A stretch of 64,000 nt of DNA, taken from positions 434,001-498,000 of the forward strand of contig CAYVTM010000001.1 in assembly GCA_964454645.1 (NCBI GenBank), given 5' to 3'. Under the pieces are notes generated by a model. The model worked only from the letters and a program-made list of their open reading frames with translations, made no database searches and was not told the DNA's origin. Position 1 is the first letter of the stretch. Each line of letters starts with the position of its first letter. A program made the position numbers and the translations under genes. The stretch is from CAYVTM01 sp964454645. GTDB taxonomy: Bacteria > Bacteroidota > Bacteroidia > Sphingobacteriales > Sphingobacteriaceae. Of this stretch, positions 35,736 through 44,447 are shown piece by piece.

Positions 35736-36266
35736 ATGAACACTATTGAAATAAAAAAAGTAATGCTAAGCGACATTGACCAATTACAAAAAATCGGTAA
35801 ACAGACTTTTTTTGAAACTTTCTCTGCGGGAAATACCGAAGAGAATATGCAAAAATATTTGGAGGAAGGGTTTTCTATTGAAAAACTGACAGATGAACTC
35901 AACGATAAGAACTCTGACTTCTATTTTGCTACGTTTGACAACAAGGTAATCGGTTACTTAAAACTCAACTTTGGACAATCACAGACCGAGCTAAAAGATG
36001 ATAAAGCGCTCGAAATGGAACGTATTTATGTCTTAAAAGAATTCCACGGAAAAGCTGTGGGGCAGTTGCTTTACGAGAAGGCAATGCAAATTGCCCGGCA
36101 AGCAAAAGTTGACTATATTTGGTTGGGCGTTTGGGAAGAAAACCCGAGAGCAATTAACTTTTATAAGAAAAATGGTTTCGTAGAATTTGACAAGCACATT
36201 TTCAGGTTAGGCAATGACGAACAGACAGACATTATGATGAAGCTAAAACTGACAACCAACAAATGA
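35736..36266 (+). CDS. GNAT-family N-acetyltransferase
   Basis: A 176-residue acetyltransferase. The acetyl-CoA site reads LEMERIYVLKEFHGKAVGQL, and the family's EENPRAINFYKKNGFVEF motif follows. Resembles the uncharacterised YkkB/PaiA-like group. It sits alone in a patch of accessory genes (35.6-38.4 kb), flanked by sequences that look like the intergenic tags between transferred genes, and has slightly higher A/T and CAA/AAA use than the neighbours. Substrate unknown. Confidence 0.83.
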   Translation: MNTIEIKKVMLSDIDQLQKIGKQTFFETFSAGNTEENMQKYLEEGFSIEKLTDELNDKNSDFYFATFDNKVIGYLKLNFGQSQTELKDDKALEMERIYVLKEFHGKAVGQLLYEKAMQIARQAKVDYIWLGVWEENPRAINFYKKNGFVEFDKHIFRLGNDEQTDIMMKLKLTTNK

Positions 36267-36351
36267 CAAGAACGGCAGCCACTAACAGCGGTTTTGTGTC
36301 AGGCGGGGTTGACATGCTTCGTATGAACATTTACAAAACATAAAAACTCGC

Positions 36352-37105
36352 ATGTCCATCTCAAAAAAATCAGAATTAATCGCAATGAAAAAAGTAAGTG
36401 ATATTGTTGCTTACGCTTTGAAGGAAATGAGAAACTATGCTCAAGCCGGTATGACGACTAAGCAATTAGATGATTATGGGGGAAGGATCCTTTCGGACTT
36501 CGGGGCTAAGTCGGCACCTTATTTAACTTATGGTTTTCCCGGTTGGACCTGCATCAGTGTGAACCATGAATTCTGCCACGGTATTCCATCCGACAAGAGA
36601 ATACTCCAGGAAGGCGATCTGATCAATATTGATGTTTCAGCCGAACTTAACGGTTTCTGGTCTGATAACGGAGGTGGGTAAAGATATCCATCAACATCAA
36701 AAATTGATAGACGCTTCCAGGCAAATTTTACACAAAGCAATCCATGTTATAAAAGGTGGTGTCCGCATTTCCGACATCGGACATCTGATAGAAAGCGAGG
36801 CAAGAAAACAGGGTTACAAAGTCATTAAAAACCTTATGGGGCACGGTATCGGAAAGAGCCTGCACGAAGAGCCGGGCGAAATAGCGAATTACAAAGACCG
36901 ATTTAATCCGACAAGATTTAAGAAAAATTCTGTTGTTGCCATTGAAACATTTATAGCAACGGCATCAACGTATGCCGAAACCCTCAATGATGGCTGGACA
37001 ATGGTTGGAAATAAAGGTGGCTTTATGGCGCAACACGAACATACCATCGTAATTACCGACGGAAAACCAATCATACTGACAGAAATGAATGAAAGCTGGA
37101 ATTAA
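36352..37105 (+). pseudogene. map: Methionine aminopeptidase gene, frameshifted
   Basis: Two frames together give one type I MetAP. Frame one (36352-36681) covers residues 1-109 and ends at a TAA just after WSDNGG. Frame two carries on from GKDIHQHQKLI (about 36675) to 37105. All five metal ligands are encoded: two Asp in NIDVSAELNGFWSDNGG, His in GHGIGKS, Glu in AIETF and Glu in HEHTI. About four residues (SFVL-like) normally sit between the NGG and GKD parts, so loss of 11 bp at the GGAGGTGGG stretch explains the +1 shift. Unless the assembly has an error, no active enzyme is made. It must then be backed by another map gene, usually next to infA/rpmJ. Confidence 0.83.
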
Positions 37106-37149
37106 GGAAAGCGTGCCGATACCTAGTATATTGGTGATATAATCTCTGT

Positions 37150-37278
37150 ACCCTCCGTGAAAGGCGGTTACTTTTTTAAACCGCAGAGTACGCGGAGACA
37201 TATTCCTTACATTGTACCCAGTATGAATCACGCAGAGTGCGCGGAGAGGTGTTTAAGAAATAAATGCTTTATGCATTT
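37150..37278. repeat. Dispersed intergenic repeat, copy A
   Basis: Contains CCGCAGAGTACGCGGAG (37181-37197), TTACATTGTACCCAGTATGA (37207-37226), CGCAGAGTGCGCGGAGAG (37231-37248) and GTGTTTAAGAAATAAATGCT. The same blocks in the same order recur at 46711-46900. Not coding on either strand. Confidence 0.7.
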
Positions 37279-37399
37279 TCATGTATCGTCTTATTTTTTG
37301 TACAAGTAAATACAACTGTTTTTCGGGTCATTTATATTAGCTTATAGCTTTGTTCTTCAATATTAGTACAATTTATACCGTATCCCGTAAAATTAAAAA

Positions 37400-37430
37400 T
37401 TGTATACTTTCTGAAAATGGAATATCTTTA
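37400..37430 (+). promoter_or_regulatory. Promoter of the 37469 gene
   Basis: TTG (37400-37402) and TATCTTTA (37423-37430) are 20 bp apart. Because the -7 box covers the alternative start at 37430, the real start must be the ATG at 37469. Confidence 0.6.
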
Positions 37431-37468
37431 TGGTCAGTCTTGACGGCACATTATTTAAAATAAAAATT

Positions 37469-37882
37469 ATGAGCAACCATTATGCGTTAACCGACTTAGA
37501 ATTTGAACAAAAGTTTGAAAGAGGAAATTTCGACCCTGAATGGTTTAGTCACGAAGCTCACATACGACTGGCCTGGATACATATTAACAAATATGGACTT
37601 GAGAAAGCCATTGAAAATGTTTGCTTGCAACTTGTAAATTTTGTAACCCAACTTGGTGTGAAAGATAAATTCAATAAAACCTTGACGGTTGCAGCTATTA
37701 AGGCAGTGCATCACTTTATGTTAAAATCAAAATCCCACAACTTCGAAGGATTTATTGCCGAGTATCCAAGGCTAAAAAGTAATTTTAAAGATTTAATGTC
37801 TTGTCATTATAACATAGATATTTATTCTTATGAAAAAGCAAAAAGGGAATTTATTGAGCCAGATTTATTACCCTTTGATTAA
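37469..37882 (+). CDS. Hypothetical protein, 137 residues
   Basis: The start is set by the promoter (37400-37430). A soluble, mainly helical protein (LTDLEFEQKFERGNFDPEWF; HEAHIRLAWIHINKYG; LTVAAIKAVHHFML). Several His residues (HEAH, VHHF) could bind metal but no known motif is complete. I do not recognise a function. The GNAT gene starts 15 bp later on the same strand. Confidence 0.68.
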   Translation: MSNHYALTDLEFEQKFERGNFDPEWFSHEAHIRLAWIHINKYGLEKAIENVCLQLVNFVTQLGVKDKFNKTLTVAAIKAVHHFMLKSKSHNFEGFIAEYPRLKSNFKDLMSCHYNIDIYSYEKAKREFIEPDLLPFD

Positions 37883-37897
37883 ATAAATAGGTTATAA

Positions 37898-38359
37898 ATG
37901 ATTAGAAAAGGAAATATATCGGATATAAGTAAATTACAAGAATTATTTGTAGACACAGTATCAAGTGTTTGTAAAGCTGATTACAGCACTGAACAAATTG
38001 CTGCCTGGGTTTTAGGTATTGAAAACAAGGACCGTTGGCAAGATGTATTGACCAGCCAATTTGTATTGGTCGCACAAAACGATAAGTATATACTAGGATT
38101 CTGTACTCTTGATAAAGGTAACTACATTGATCTTTTTTATGTTCACAAAGACCACCAACAGCAAGGGATTGCAAAGAAACTTTACACAGATATTGAAAAG
38201 GAAGCAAAGCGACAAGGACAAATAAAACTAACGTCTAATGTGAGTAAAACCGCAAGACCTTTTTTTGAAAAAATGGGTTTCAAAGTACTAAAGGAACAGT
38301 ATGTAAATCTGAAAGGTGTTGAACTGACAAACTATCACATGGTAAAAACAATAAAATAG
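37898..38359 (+). CDS. GNAT-family N-acetyltransferase
   Basis: A 153-residue acetyltransferase: IDLFYVHKDHQQQGIAKKLY is the acetyl-CoA motif (QxxGxA), followed by ARPFFEKMGF. Similar to YafP/ElaA-like small GNATs. Likely co-transcribed with the upstream hypothetical gene. The substrate is unknown. Confidence 0.85.
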   Translation: MIRKGNISDISKLQELFVDTVSSVCKADYSTEQIAAWVLGIENKDRWQDVLTSQFVLVAQNDKYILGFCTLDKGNYIDLFYVHKDHQQQGIAKKLYTDIEKEAKRQGQIKLTSNVSKTARPFFEKMGFKVLKEQYVNLKGVELTNYHMVKTIK

Positions 38360-38522
38360 ACCCAAGCCCGAATCCTTAGTAGCAATAATTATGAATGAGA
38401 CAGGTGGCTCACTTTAAAAGTGCTGAAAAGTCCGTTTAAAAAAATCAAGACCCGTTTCGGGATTTAGCCATGACTTCCCATGCTCCTCAAGCGAGTCCTA
38501 TAGAAGGTTAATGTGTTACAAA

Positions 38523-38939
38523 TTATCCCATCGTCGCAATACACTTCAGCTCTATAGCAATAGGCGTAGGCAGGCAGTTGATTTCTACTGTAGTGCGGCA
38601 GGGTAAATTATCTTTAAAGTATTCGGCATAAATGGTATTGTATTTTTTGAAATCGTCCTTCATATTGGTTAGAAAAACCGTTACATCAATCAGTTTATCC
38701 CAGGAAGATCCCGACTCTTCTAAAATTATTTTCACATTATTAAAAACCGAACGGCATTGTACTTCGATATCGTAGGATATAATGTTTCCGGCTTCATCCA
38801 GCTCTACACCCGGAATTTTTTTTGTGCCTTTTTCCCGAGGGCCTACTCCTGATAAGAACAAAAGATTTCCCACTCTGCGGGCGTGCGGATATTGACCTAC
38901 CGGTTCAGGTGCGCGGGACGAATTAATAATTTCTGACAT
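38523..38939 (-). CDS. RidA-family deaminase, likely 2-aminomuconate deaminase
   Basis: A 138-residue RidA/YjgF protein. Typical segments: APEPVGQYPHARRVGNLLFLSG, DIEVQCRSVFNNVKIILEE, and the C-terminal RTTVEINCLPTPIAIELKCIA with the substrate-binding Arg. General RidA proteins hydrolyse enamines. In nitrobenzoate and aminophenol pathways RidA-like proteins (AmnD/NbaF) deaminate 2-aminomuconate. The position 7 bp after a semialdehyde dehydrogenase gene in a kynurenine cluster makes that role likely. Confidence 0.85.
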   Translation of the reverse strand: MSEIINSSRAPEPVGQYPHARRVGNLLFLSGVGPREKGTKKIPGVELDEAGNIISYDIEVQCRSVFNNVKIILEESGSSWDKLIDVTVFLTNMKDDFKKYNTIYAEYFKDNLPCRTTVEINCLPTPIAIELKCIATMG

Positions 38940-38946
38940 ATATCTT

Positions 38947-40395
38947 TTAATTAATATGGATACAAATATTTTTTGCTTCGGTGAAGAAACGCAGGGCTTC
39001 CCAGCCTCCTTCCCTTCCTACTCCCGAGTTTTTCATTCCACCGAATGCTGTACGCAAATCTCTTAATAACCAACAGTTAATCCAAATAATTCCGGACTCT
39101 ACCTGTTCTGCCATGCGGTGGGCACGCGAAAGATTTTCTGTCCAGATGGTTGCGGCTAATCCATACTCGGTGCTGTTGGCATATTTCAATACCTCCTCTT
39201 CACTATCGAAAGGACATAAGGTAACAACGGGTCCGAAGATCTCTTCCTGATTGGTACGGCAGTCGTAAGGCAAACCTTCAATAACAGTAGGAAGTATAAA
39301 ATACCCTTCGGCACACCTGCTGCCTTCGGGATGCAGGGCCTTGCCTCCACAGAGGATCGTCCCCCCTTCTTCTTTGGCTAATTCTATATACGATAAGACC
39401 TTTTCGTAATGGGCTTTCGAAACGATCGCACCCATGCGGTTTTCAGCATCGTTGGGGTCTCCTACTTTCATTGCTTCAACGGCTTCAATGAATGCTTTTT
39501 TAAATTTTTCGTAAAGAGGCCTTTCAATAAAAATACGCGATCCGCATAAACAGATTTGTCCCTGGTTTTCGAAAGAAGAACGCAAAGTTGTTTTCAGCAT
39601 GCGATCGAAATTACAATCAGCGAAGATGATGTTCGGGTTCTTCCCTCCCAGCTCTAGGGATAATTTTTTAAACTGTGGAGCGGCAATGGAGGCAATGGTT
39701 CTGCCGGTTGCTGTACCTCCTGTAAAGGAAATGGCTTTAATTTTCGGATGCCGGGAAATGGCATCTCCAACTTTAGTTCCGAGTCCGTGTACAATATTCA
39801 ATACTCCTTTGGGTAAGCCTATTTCCACACATACTTCCGAAAGCAGGTAAGCTGTCATGGGGGTTACTTCCGAAGGTTTGGCAACGACACAATTTCCGGC
39901 TGCCAATGCAGGTGCAATTTTCCAGGAGAATAAATATAAAGGCAAATTCCAGGGAGAGATACAGGCAACCACCCCGATCGCTTTACGTAAGGTATAGTTT
40001 ATCCCTACTCCTTCCATGGCATGCGCTTCGGTAGCAAACTGCTGAACAGCGCTTGCAAAGAATTTAAAATTGTGAACGGCACGCGGAATATCGACCCGTT
40101 CGCATAACAACAGGGGTTTACCATTATCAATCGACTCGGCCCTGACAAATTCGTCCATGCGTTTTTCGATGCCCATGGCAATGGCTTCAATATAGGATGC
40201 GCGTTTTTCATAATGCATATTAGCCCAGTTCTTTTCTGCTGCCTGTGCTGCCTCAACAGCTAAGGCTATATCTGCTGCATCGGAATCGGGAATTTGTGAA
40301 TATACCTTGCCGGTCGCTGGTTCTATATTTTCTAAATACTTTTTGTTGTGGGGTTCCACCAATGCCCCATTAATATAATTTCGAATCTGAATCAT
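38947..40395 (-). CDS. Aldehyde dehydrogenase, probably 2-aminomuconate 6-semialdehyde dehydrogenase
   Basis: A 482-residue NAD-dependent ALDH. Catalytic Cys in FENQGQICLCGSRIF, general base Glu in LELGGKNPNIIF, and the NAD loop SFTGGTATGR are all present. Sequence style (YINGALVEP start, IWINCWLLRDLRTAFGG near the end) matches the ALDH8A1/AmnC/NbaE group. It would oxidise 2-aminomuconate semialdehyde, the product of the decarboxylase at 42138. Co-transcribed with the SDR upstream and the RidA gene downstream. Confidence 0.9.
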   Translation of the reverse strand: MIQIRNYINGALVEPHNKKYLENIEPATGKVYSQIPDSDAADIALAVEAAQAAEKNWANMHYEKRASYIEAIAMGIEKRMDEFVRAESIDNGKPLLLCERVDIPRAVHNFKFFASAVQQFATEAHAMEGVGINYTLRKAIGVVACISPWNLPLYLFSWKIAPALAAGNCVVAKPSEVTPMTAYLLSEVCVEIGLPKGVLNIVHGLGTKVGDAISRHPKIKAISFTGGTATGRTIASIAAPQFKKLSLELGGKNPNIIFADCNFDRMLKTTLRSSFENQGQICLCGSRIFIERPLYEKFKKAFIEAVEAMKVGDPNDAENRMGAIVSKAHYEKVLSYIELAKEEGGTILCGGKALHPEGSRCAEGYFILPTVIEGLPYDCRTNQEEIFGPVVTLCPFDSEEEVLKYANSTEYGLAATIWTENLSRAHRMAEQVESGIIWINCWLLRDLRTAFGGMKNSGVGREGGWEALRFFTEAKNICIHIN

Positions 40396-40406
40396 TTTAC
40401 GAATGT

Positions 40407-41192
40407 TTAAAATGCCATTGTTCTTCCGCCATCAACCGCTATGCTTTGTCCGTTGATATAACCGGCTGCAGGGCTTGCGAGGAATGCCGCCAATGCAGCA
40501 ATCTCGGAAGGATCACCGAATCTTTTGGCAGGAATTTCTTCCAACATTTCTTTTTCGATGTCTTTTATGGGTGTATTTGTTTTTTCTGATTTTCCGTTGA
40601 TAATGCTTTCGAGACGAACGGTTTTGGTAGCTCCGGGCAATACATTGTTTACGGTAATTCCCATAGCGGCCAACTCGAAACTCATGGTCTTTGCCCAGGC
40701 TGCAACGGCGGCACGTGTAGTGTTCGATACACCTAATCCTTTTAAAGGCTGACGAACAGAGGTAGATATCACATTGATGATTCTTCCATAACCCGCTTGT
40801 TGCATTCCGGGAATGCAAGCCTGCGCTAAAATATGATTACATATTAAATGTGTCTGATAGGCTTCCATAAAAGCATCGGTACGAGCCTGATGAATCGGCC
40901 CTGCAGGAGGTCCGCCTGTATTATTCACTAAAATATGGACCGTTTTGCCGGGCATATAGGCATGGATGCTTGCACGAAGTTCTTCGGGTTTACTGAAGTC
41001 GGCGCCAAGTATTTCGTGTTTCTGATTTCCATTATCGGGCAATTCGGCTAATGCCTTTTTCAGCCGCTCTTCATTACGAGCAATTAAGGTAATATCAGCA
41101 CCTAACAGGGCAAGCTCTATAGCGATTGCCTTTCCTATACCCTGACTGCTTCCGCAGACGAGGGCTCTTTTATTTATTAATGATAATTCCAT
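40407..41192 (-). CDS. Short-chain dehydrogenase/reductase in the kynurenine cluster
   Basis: A 261-residue classical SDR: NAD(P) motif CGSSQGIGKAIA (13-24), NNTGGPP in place of NNAG, catalytic Ser in NVISTSV, and C-terminal GYINGQSIAVDGGRTMAF. The usual YxxxK is changed: the equivalent region reads LGVSNTTRAAVAAWAKTMS, so the Tyr and the Lys are not in their normal places. Such NTGG-type SDRs occur in other Bacteroidota kynurenine clusters as far as I recall. Its step is unclear. First gene of the minus-strand operon. Confidence 0.82.
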   Translation of the reverse strand: MELSLINKRALVCGSSQGIGKAIAIELALLGADITLIARNEERLKKALAELPDNGNQKHEILGADFSKPEELRASIHAYMPGKTVHILVNNTGGPPAGPIHQARTDAFMEAYQTHLICNHILAQACIPGMQQAGYGRIINVISTSVRQPLKGLGVSNTTRAAVAAWAKTMSFELAAMGITVNNVLPGATKTVRLESIINGKSEKTNTPIKDIEKEMLEEIPAKRFGDPSEIAALAAFLASPAAGYINGQSIAVDGGRTMAF

Positions 41193-41200
41193 TGACAGAA

Positions 41201-41234
41201 CAAATATAGGTAACTAAAACATAAAAAATTCAAA
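41201..41234 (-). promoter_or_regulatory. Probable promoter of the SDR-ALDH-RidA operon
   Basis: On the minus strand TTTG (41234-41231) and TATATTTG (41208-41201) are spaced by 22 bp, a little long but with an exact -7 box. The transcript would begin about 5 nt before the SDR start codon, so the leader is very short. Confidence 0.5.
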
Positions 41235-41528
41235 CAGGGTTTAATAATGGTTAATGATTAATTGTTAGTGGCTGGGGTGTGGTAAATAAAATAACCTGAT
41301 CAGGGTGATTACGGAAGTATTCATTTATATAAGACTGAAATAATATTCGCAAGTAAATTGATTCATCATGTTTCAAAAACAGCTTAAAAAATTAAACAGG
41401 AATGAATGAAGGAGCATTAAGAAACAAGAAAAATTTATGTTTCCTTACCTCTTGGGGGGTAAAATTTAAAATACTTCCGGTTTAAATAAACAGATAATAT
41501 TTATTAAATTTGATAAAAATCTATTGGT
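41235..41528 (+). promoter_or_regulatory. Divergent control region, with + strand -7 element
   Basis: The intergenic region between the two kynurenine operons. TAAATTTG (41505-41512) is an exact -7 box 17 nt before the dioxygenase ATG, while the -33 is weak. An inverted CCTGATCAGG (41297-41306) is a possible regulator site. No regulator gene is adjacent, so how tryptophan or kynurenine is sensed is not visible. Confidence 0.45.
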
Positions 41529-42053
41529 ATGCCTATTCAACGCCCTTTTAATTTAAAGAAATGGATTGATGAAAACCGTCATCTCCTGAAACCTCCCGTA
41601 GGAAATCAAAGTGTTTATAAAACGGCCGAAAATTTTATTGTGATGATTGTCGGCGGTCCGAATGCTCGTAAGGATTTTCATTACAATGAAAGTGAAGAGC
41701 TGTATTACCAGCTCGAAGGGAATATGGTACTGCGTATCGTGGAAGATGGTAAGCAGGCAGATATACCGATTAATGAAGGGGATATGTTTTTGCTTCCTCC
41801 CAAAACGCCTCATTCTCCTCAACGTCCTGCAAATACGGTGGGTTTGGTGATCGAGAAAGTACGCGAAAACAAAGAGATCGACGGCTTTTTATGGTTCTGC
41901 GAATCCTGCAACAATAAATTATACGATGAGTATTTCGAGTTGACGGATATTGTAAAACAGTTACCTCCGGTGATGGAAAAATTTTATGCTTCCAAAGAAA
42001 ATCGTACCTGTATTAAATGCGGTGCGGTGATGGATCCACCGGTAAAATTATAA
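41529..42053 (+). CDS. nbaC: 3-hydroxyanthranilate 3,4-dioxygenase
   Basis: A 174-residue cupin. The Fe2+ ligands are in KDFHYNESEELYYQLEGNMV (His and Glu) and LPPKTPHSPQRP (His). The C-terminal rubredoxin-like iron site of bacterial HAO is present as FCESCNNK and TCIKCGAV. It opens the ring of 3-hydroxyanthranilate to 2-amino-3-carboxymuconate semialdehyde (ACMS). Length and both metal sites are complete. It opens the rightward operon; the decarboxylase gene for its product follows after a hairpin. Confidence 0.95.
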   Translation: MPIQRPFNLKKWIDENRHLLKPPVGNQSVYKTAENFIVMIVGGPNARKDFHYNESEELYYQLEGNMVLRIVEDGKQADIPINEGDMFLLPPKTPHSPQRPANTVGLVIEKVRENKEIDGFLWFCESCNNKLYDEYFELTDIVKQLPPVMEKFYASKENRTCIKCGAVMDPPVKL

Positions 42054-42071
42054 GCTTTTTTATCCCATCGG

Positions 42072-42117
42072 TTATGATTGATGAGTCACAAATGATACAT
42101 TTGCTCATCAATCATAA
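42072..42117 (+). terminator. Long hairpin between the dioxygenase and decarboxylase genes
   Basis: A 14-bp stem (42072-42085 with 42104-42117) continues after a bulge into a 6-bp stem with a three-base loop, then TCGATTTCTTTTTAT. It could be a partial terminator that lowers downstream expression, or an mRNA-stability element. The genes on both sides belong to one pathway, so full termination seems unlikely. Confidence 0.6.
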
Positions 42118-42137
42118 TCGATTTCTTTTTATACATC

Positions 42138-43145
42138 ATGTTGAAAATAGATATACATACCCATATTATTCCCAAGCAAATGCCGCGTTGGTCGGAGCGC
42201 TTCGGCTATTCGGGATTCATTCATCTTGACCATCATAAACCCTGCTGTGCAAGAATGATGTTGGATGATAAGTTCTTCCGCGAAATACAGGATAATTGCT
42301 GGGATCCCGAAGTGCGTATGAAAGAGTGTAATCATCATGGAATAGATGTACAGGTATTATCAACCATTCCGGTTATGTTTTCATACTGGGCAAAAGCTCA
42401 GGATGCACTCGATCTTTCCAAATTTTTGAATGATCATATTTCAGGCATTGTGTATGCTTACCCTAAACGTTTTGCGGGTTTGGGAACCATTCCTTTACAG
42501 GATATCGATCTTGCCGTTGAGGAGTTACGCAGATGTATAAAATTAGGTTTGTCGGGAGTTCAGATTGGTTCTCATGTGAACGATATGAATTTGGACAACG
42601 AATATTTCTATCCCTTTTATGAAGAAGCCGAAAACTTGGGTGCTGCAATTTTTGTGCATCCCTGGGATATGATGGCAAAAGATAAAATGCAGAAATATTG
42701 GCTGCCCTGGTTAGTCGGAATGCCTGCGGAATCATCATTGGCAATATGCTCGATGATTTTTGGAGGGATCTTCGAAAAATTCCCCGGACTAAGGGTTGCT
42801 TTTGCTCATGGCGGTGGTTCCTTCCCTGCTACCATTGGCCGTATCGAACATGGTTTCAATGTTCGTCCCGATTTGGTGGCTGTCGATAACCCTATCAATC
42901 CGCGAGATTATTTAAACCGTTTTTATTTAGATACTCTGGTACACGATCCATTGATGTTGGAATATCTGATGGAATTGGTCGGGCCGAATCAACTGGCATT
43001 GGGCAGCGACTACCCCTTCCCATTGGGCGAGCTGCAGCCAGGAAATCTAATAAAATCAACCACTTACAGTGATTTTGTAAAAGAACGTTTGTTAAGCGGT
43101 ACTGCTCTAGAATGGTTGGGATTGGAAAAAGAATACTTTTTATAG
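42138..43145 (+). CDS. nbaD: 2-amino-3-carboxymuconate-6-semialdehyde decarboxylase
   Basis: A 335-residue amidohydrolase-fold decarboxylase. Zn ligands: DIHTHIIP (two His), FVHPWDMM (His) and the late Asp in ALGSDYPFPLGE. A conserved AFAHGGGSFPATIGR lies between them. ACMSD removes the carboxyl group from ACMS, which diverts the pathway from quinolinate/NAD towards 2-aminomuconate and central metabolism. Its neighbours before and after it in the pathway are in the same window. Confidence 0.94.
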   Translation: MLKIDIHTHIIPKQMPRWSERFGYSGFIHLDHHKPCCARMMLDDKFFREIQDNCWDPEVRMKECNHHGIDVQVLSTIPVMFSYWAKAQDALDLSKFLNDHISGIVYAYPKRFAGLGTIPLQDIDLAVEELRRCIKLGLSGVQIGSHVNDMNLDNEYFYPFYEEAENLGAAIFVHPWDMMAKDKMQKYWLPWLVGMPAESSLAICSMIFGGIFEKFPGLRVAFAHGGGSFPATIGRIEHGFNVRPDLVAVDNPINPRDYLNRFYLDTLVHDPLMLEYLMELVGPNQLALGSDYPFPLGELQPGNLIKSTTYSDFVKERLLSGTALEWLGLEKEYFL

Positions 43146-43151
43146 AGATAG

Positions 43152-44447
43152 ATGCACATGAAATTTGAAAATACCTTAAGCTTTGCTCGGGACTTGGATC
43201 GTAAAGATCCTTTAAATCGTTTTCGGAATGAATTCTTATTTCCGCAACATCAGGGTAAAGATGTTATTTATTTATGTGGAAATTCATTGGGATTGCAACC
43301 CAAACGTACACGGGAATATATCCTTAAACAATTAGATAACTGGAAAGAGTATGGTGTTGAAGGGCATTTCAAAGGAGATACTCCCTGGATGTATTATCAA
43401 AAAACGACTAAAGAAAGCTTAGCGAAACTGGTAGGTGCAAAAGTGTTGGAAGTGGTTGCTATGAATCAGTTGACGGTAAATTTACACATCCTGATGTTGA
43501 GCTTTTATCGTCCCACCAAAAAGCGTTATAAAATTATGGTGGAGGCTGCTGCTTTTCCTTCGGATCAATATGCCGTAGAAACGCAGGTACAATTACATGC
43601 TGATAAAAGTTTTGATATAAACAACGCTATTGTTGAGTTACATCCACGTGAGGGAGAATACACATTACGTACGGAAGATATTCTGAATACCATCGGGAAA
43701 CATAAAGATGAATTGGCTTTGGTAATGATGGGCGGTGTCAATTATTATACGGGACAATTATTCGATATGAAAAAAATTACCGAAGCGGCACATGCTGCAG
43801 GAGCCTTGTGTGGCTTCGATTTGGCGCATGCTGCGGGTAATGTTCCCATGCACTTACACGATTGGAAGGTTGATTTTGCGACCTGGTGTTCGTATAAATA
43901 TTTAAACTCGGGTCCGGGCGGTATAAGCGGTATTTTTGTTCATGAAAGACATTCCGCTGATCCCGGTACTTTCCGTCTTGCGGGATGGTGGGGATATAAA
44001 GAGGATAAACGTTTTCAAATGCAGAAAGGATATATTCCCGAGCCCGGTGCCGAAGGTTGGCAAATGAGTAATGTGCCTGTATTAACGATGGCAGCTCATC
44101 GTGCATCGCTCGATTTATTTGATGAAGCGGGTATTGATGCCCTTCGGGGAAAAAGCATATCATTGACAAATTATTTCGAATACATTATACAGGAAGTTAA
44201 TCGTAAAGCAGGCTTCGGGAAATTTATCGTCATCACTCCGAAAAATCCGGAAGAGCGTGGTTGTCAATTATCCCTGATTTGTAAAGAAGGCGGAAGAGAA
44301 ATTTTTGATGCGCTTATGGAAGCGGGTATTGTAGGTGATTGGCGTGAGCCTGAAGTACTGCGTTTCGCACCGGTACCTTTATACAACAGTTTCGAAGATA
44401 TATATCAGTTTGGGAAAATTTTAATGCAATTTTTTAGCAATGAGTAA
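43152..44447 (+). CDS. kynU: Kynureninase
   Basis: A 431-residue PLP enzyme; start could be 43152 or 43158. Motifs: YLCGNSLGLQPK near residue 38, AFPSDQYAVETQ, CGFDLAHAAGNVPM, and the PLP lysine in WCSYKYLNSGPGG. It cleaves kynurenine or 3-hydroxykynurenine to (3-hydroxy)anthranilate and alanine. It overlaps the KMO gene by 8 bp, so the two steps are coupled. Confidence 0.96.
   Translation: MHMKFENTLSFARDLDRKDPLNRFRNEFLFPQHQGKDVIYLCGNSLGLQPKRTREYILKQLDNWKEYGVEGHFKGDTPWMYYQKTTKESLAKLVGAKVLEVVAMNQLTVNLHILMLSFYRPTKKRYKIMVEAAAFPSDQYAVETQVQLHADKSFDINNAIVELHPREGEYTLRTEDILNTIGKHKDELALVMMGGVNYYTGQLFDMKKITEAAHAAGALCGFDLAHAAGNVPMHLHDWKVDFATWCSYKYLNSGPGGISGIFVHERHSADPGTFRLAGWWGYKEDKRFQMQKGYIPEPGAEGWQMSNVPVLTMAAHRASLDLFDEAGIDALRGKSISLTNYFEYIIQEVNRKAGFGKFIVITPKNPEERGCQLSLICKEGGREIFDALMEAGIVGDWREPEVLRFAPVPLYNSFEDIYQFGKILMQFFSNE

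Noticed and set aside
35690..36350. Integron attC site
   Set aside because: Core-like strings occur, but no paired R/L boxes or hairpin of the needed form could be built, and no integrase is near.
36629..36680. Independent start for the second half of the aminopeptidase
   Set aside because: The MMFQPN stretch is out-of-frame translation of the first half; homology begins only at GKDIH.
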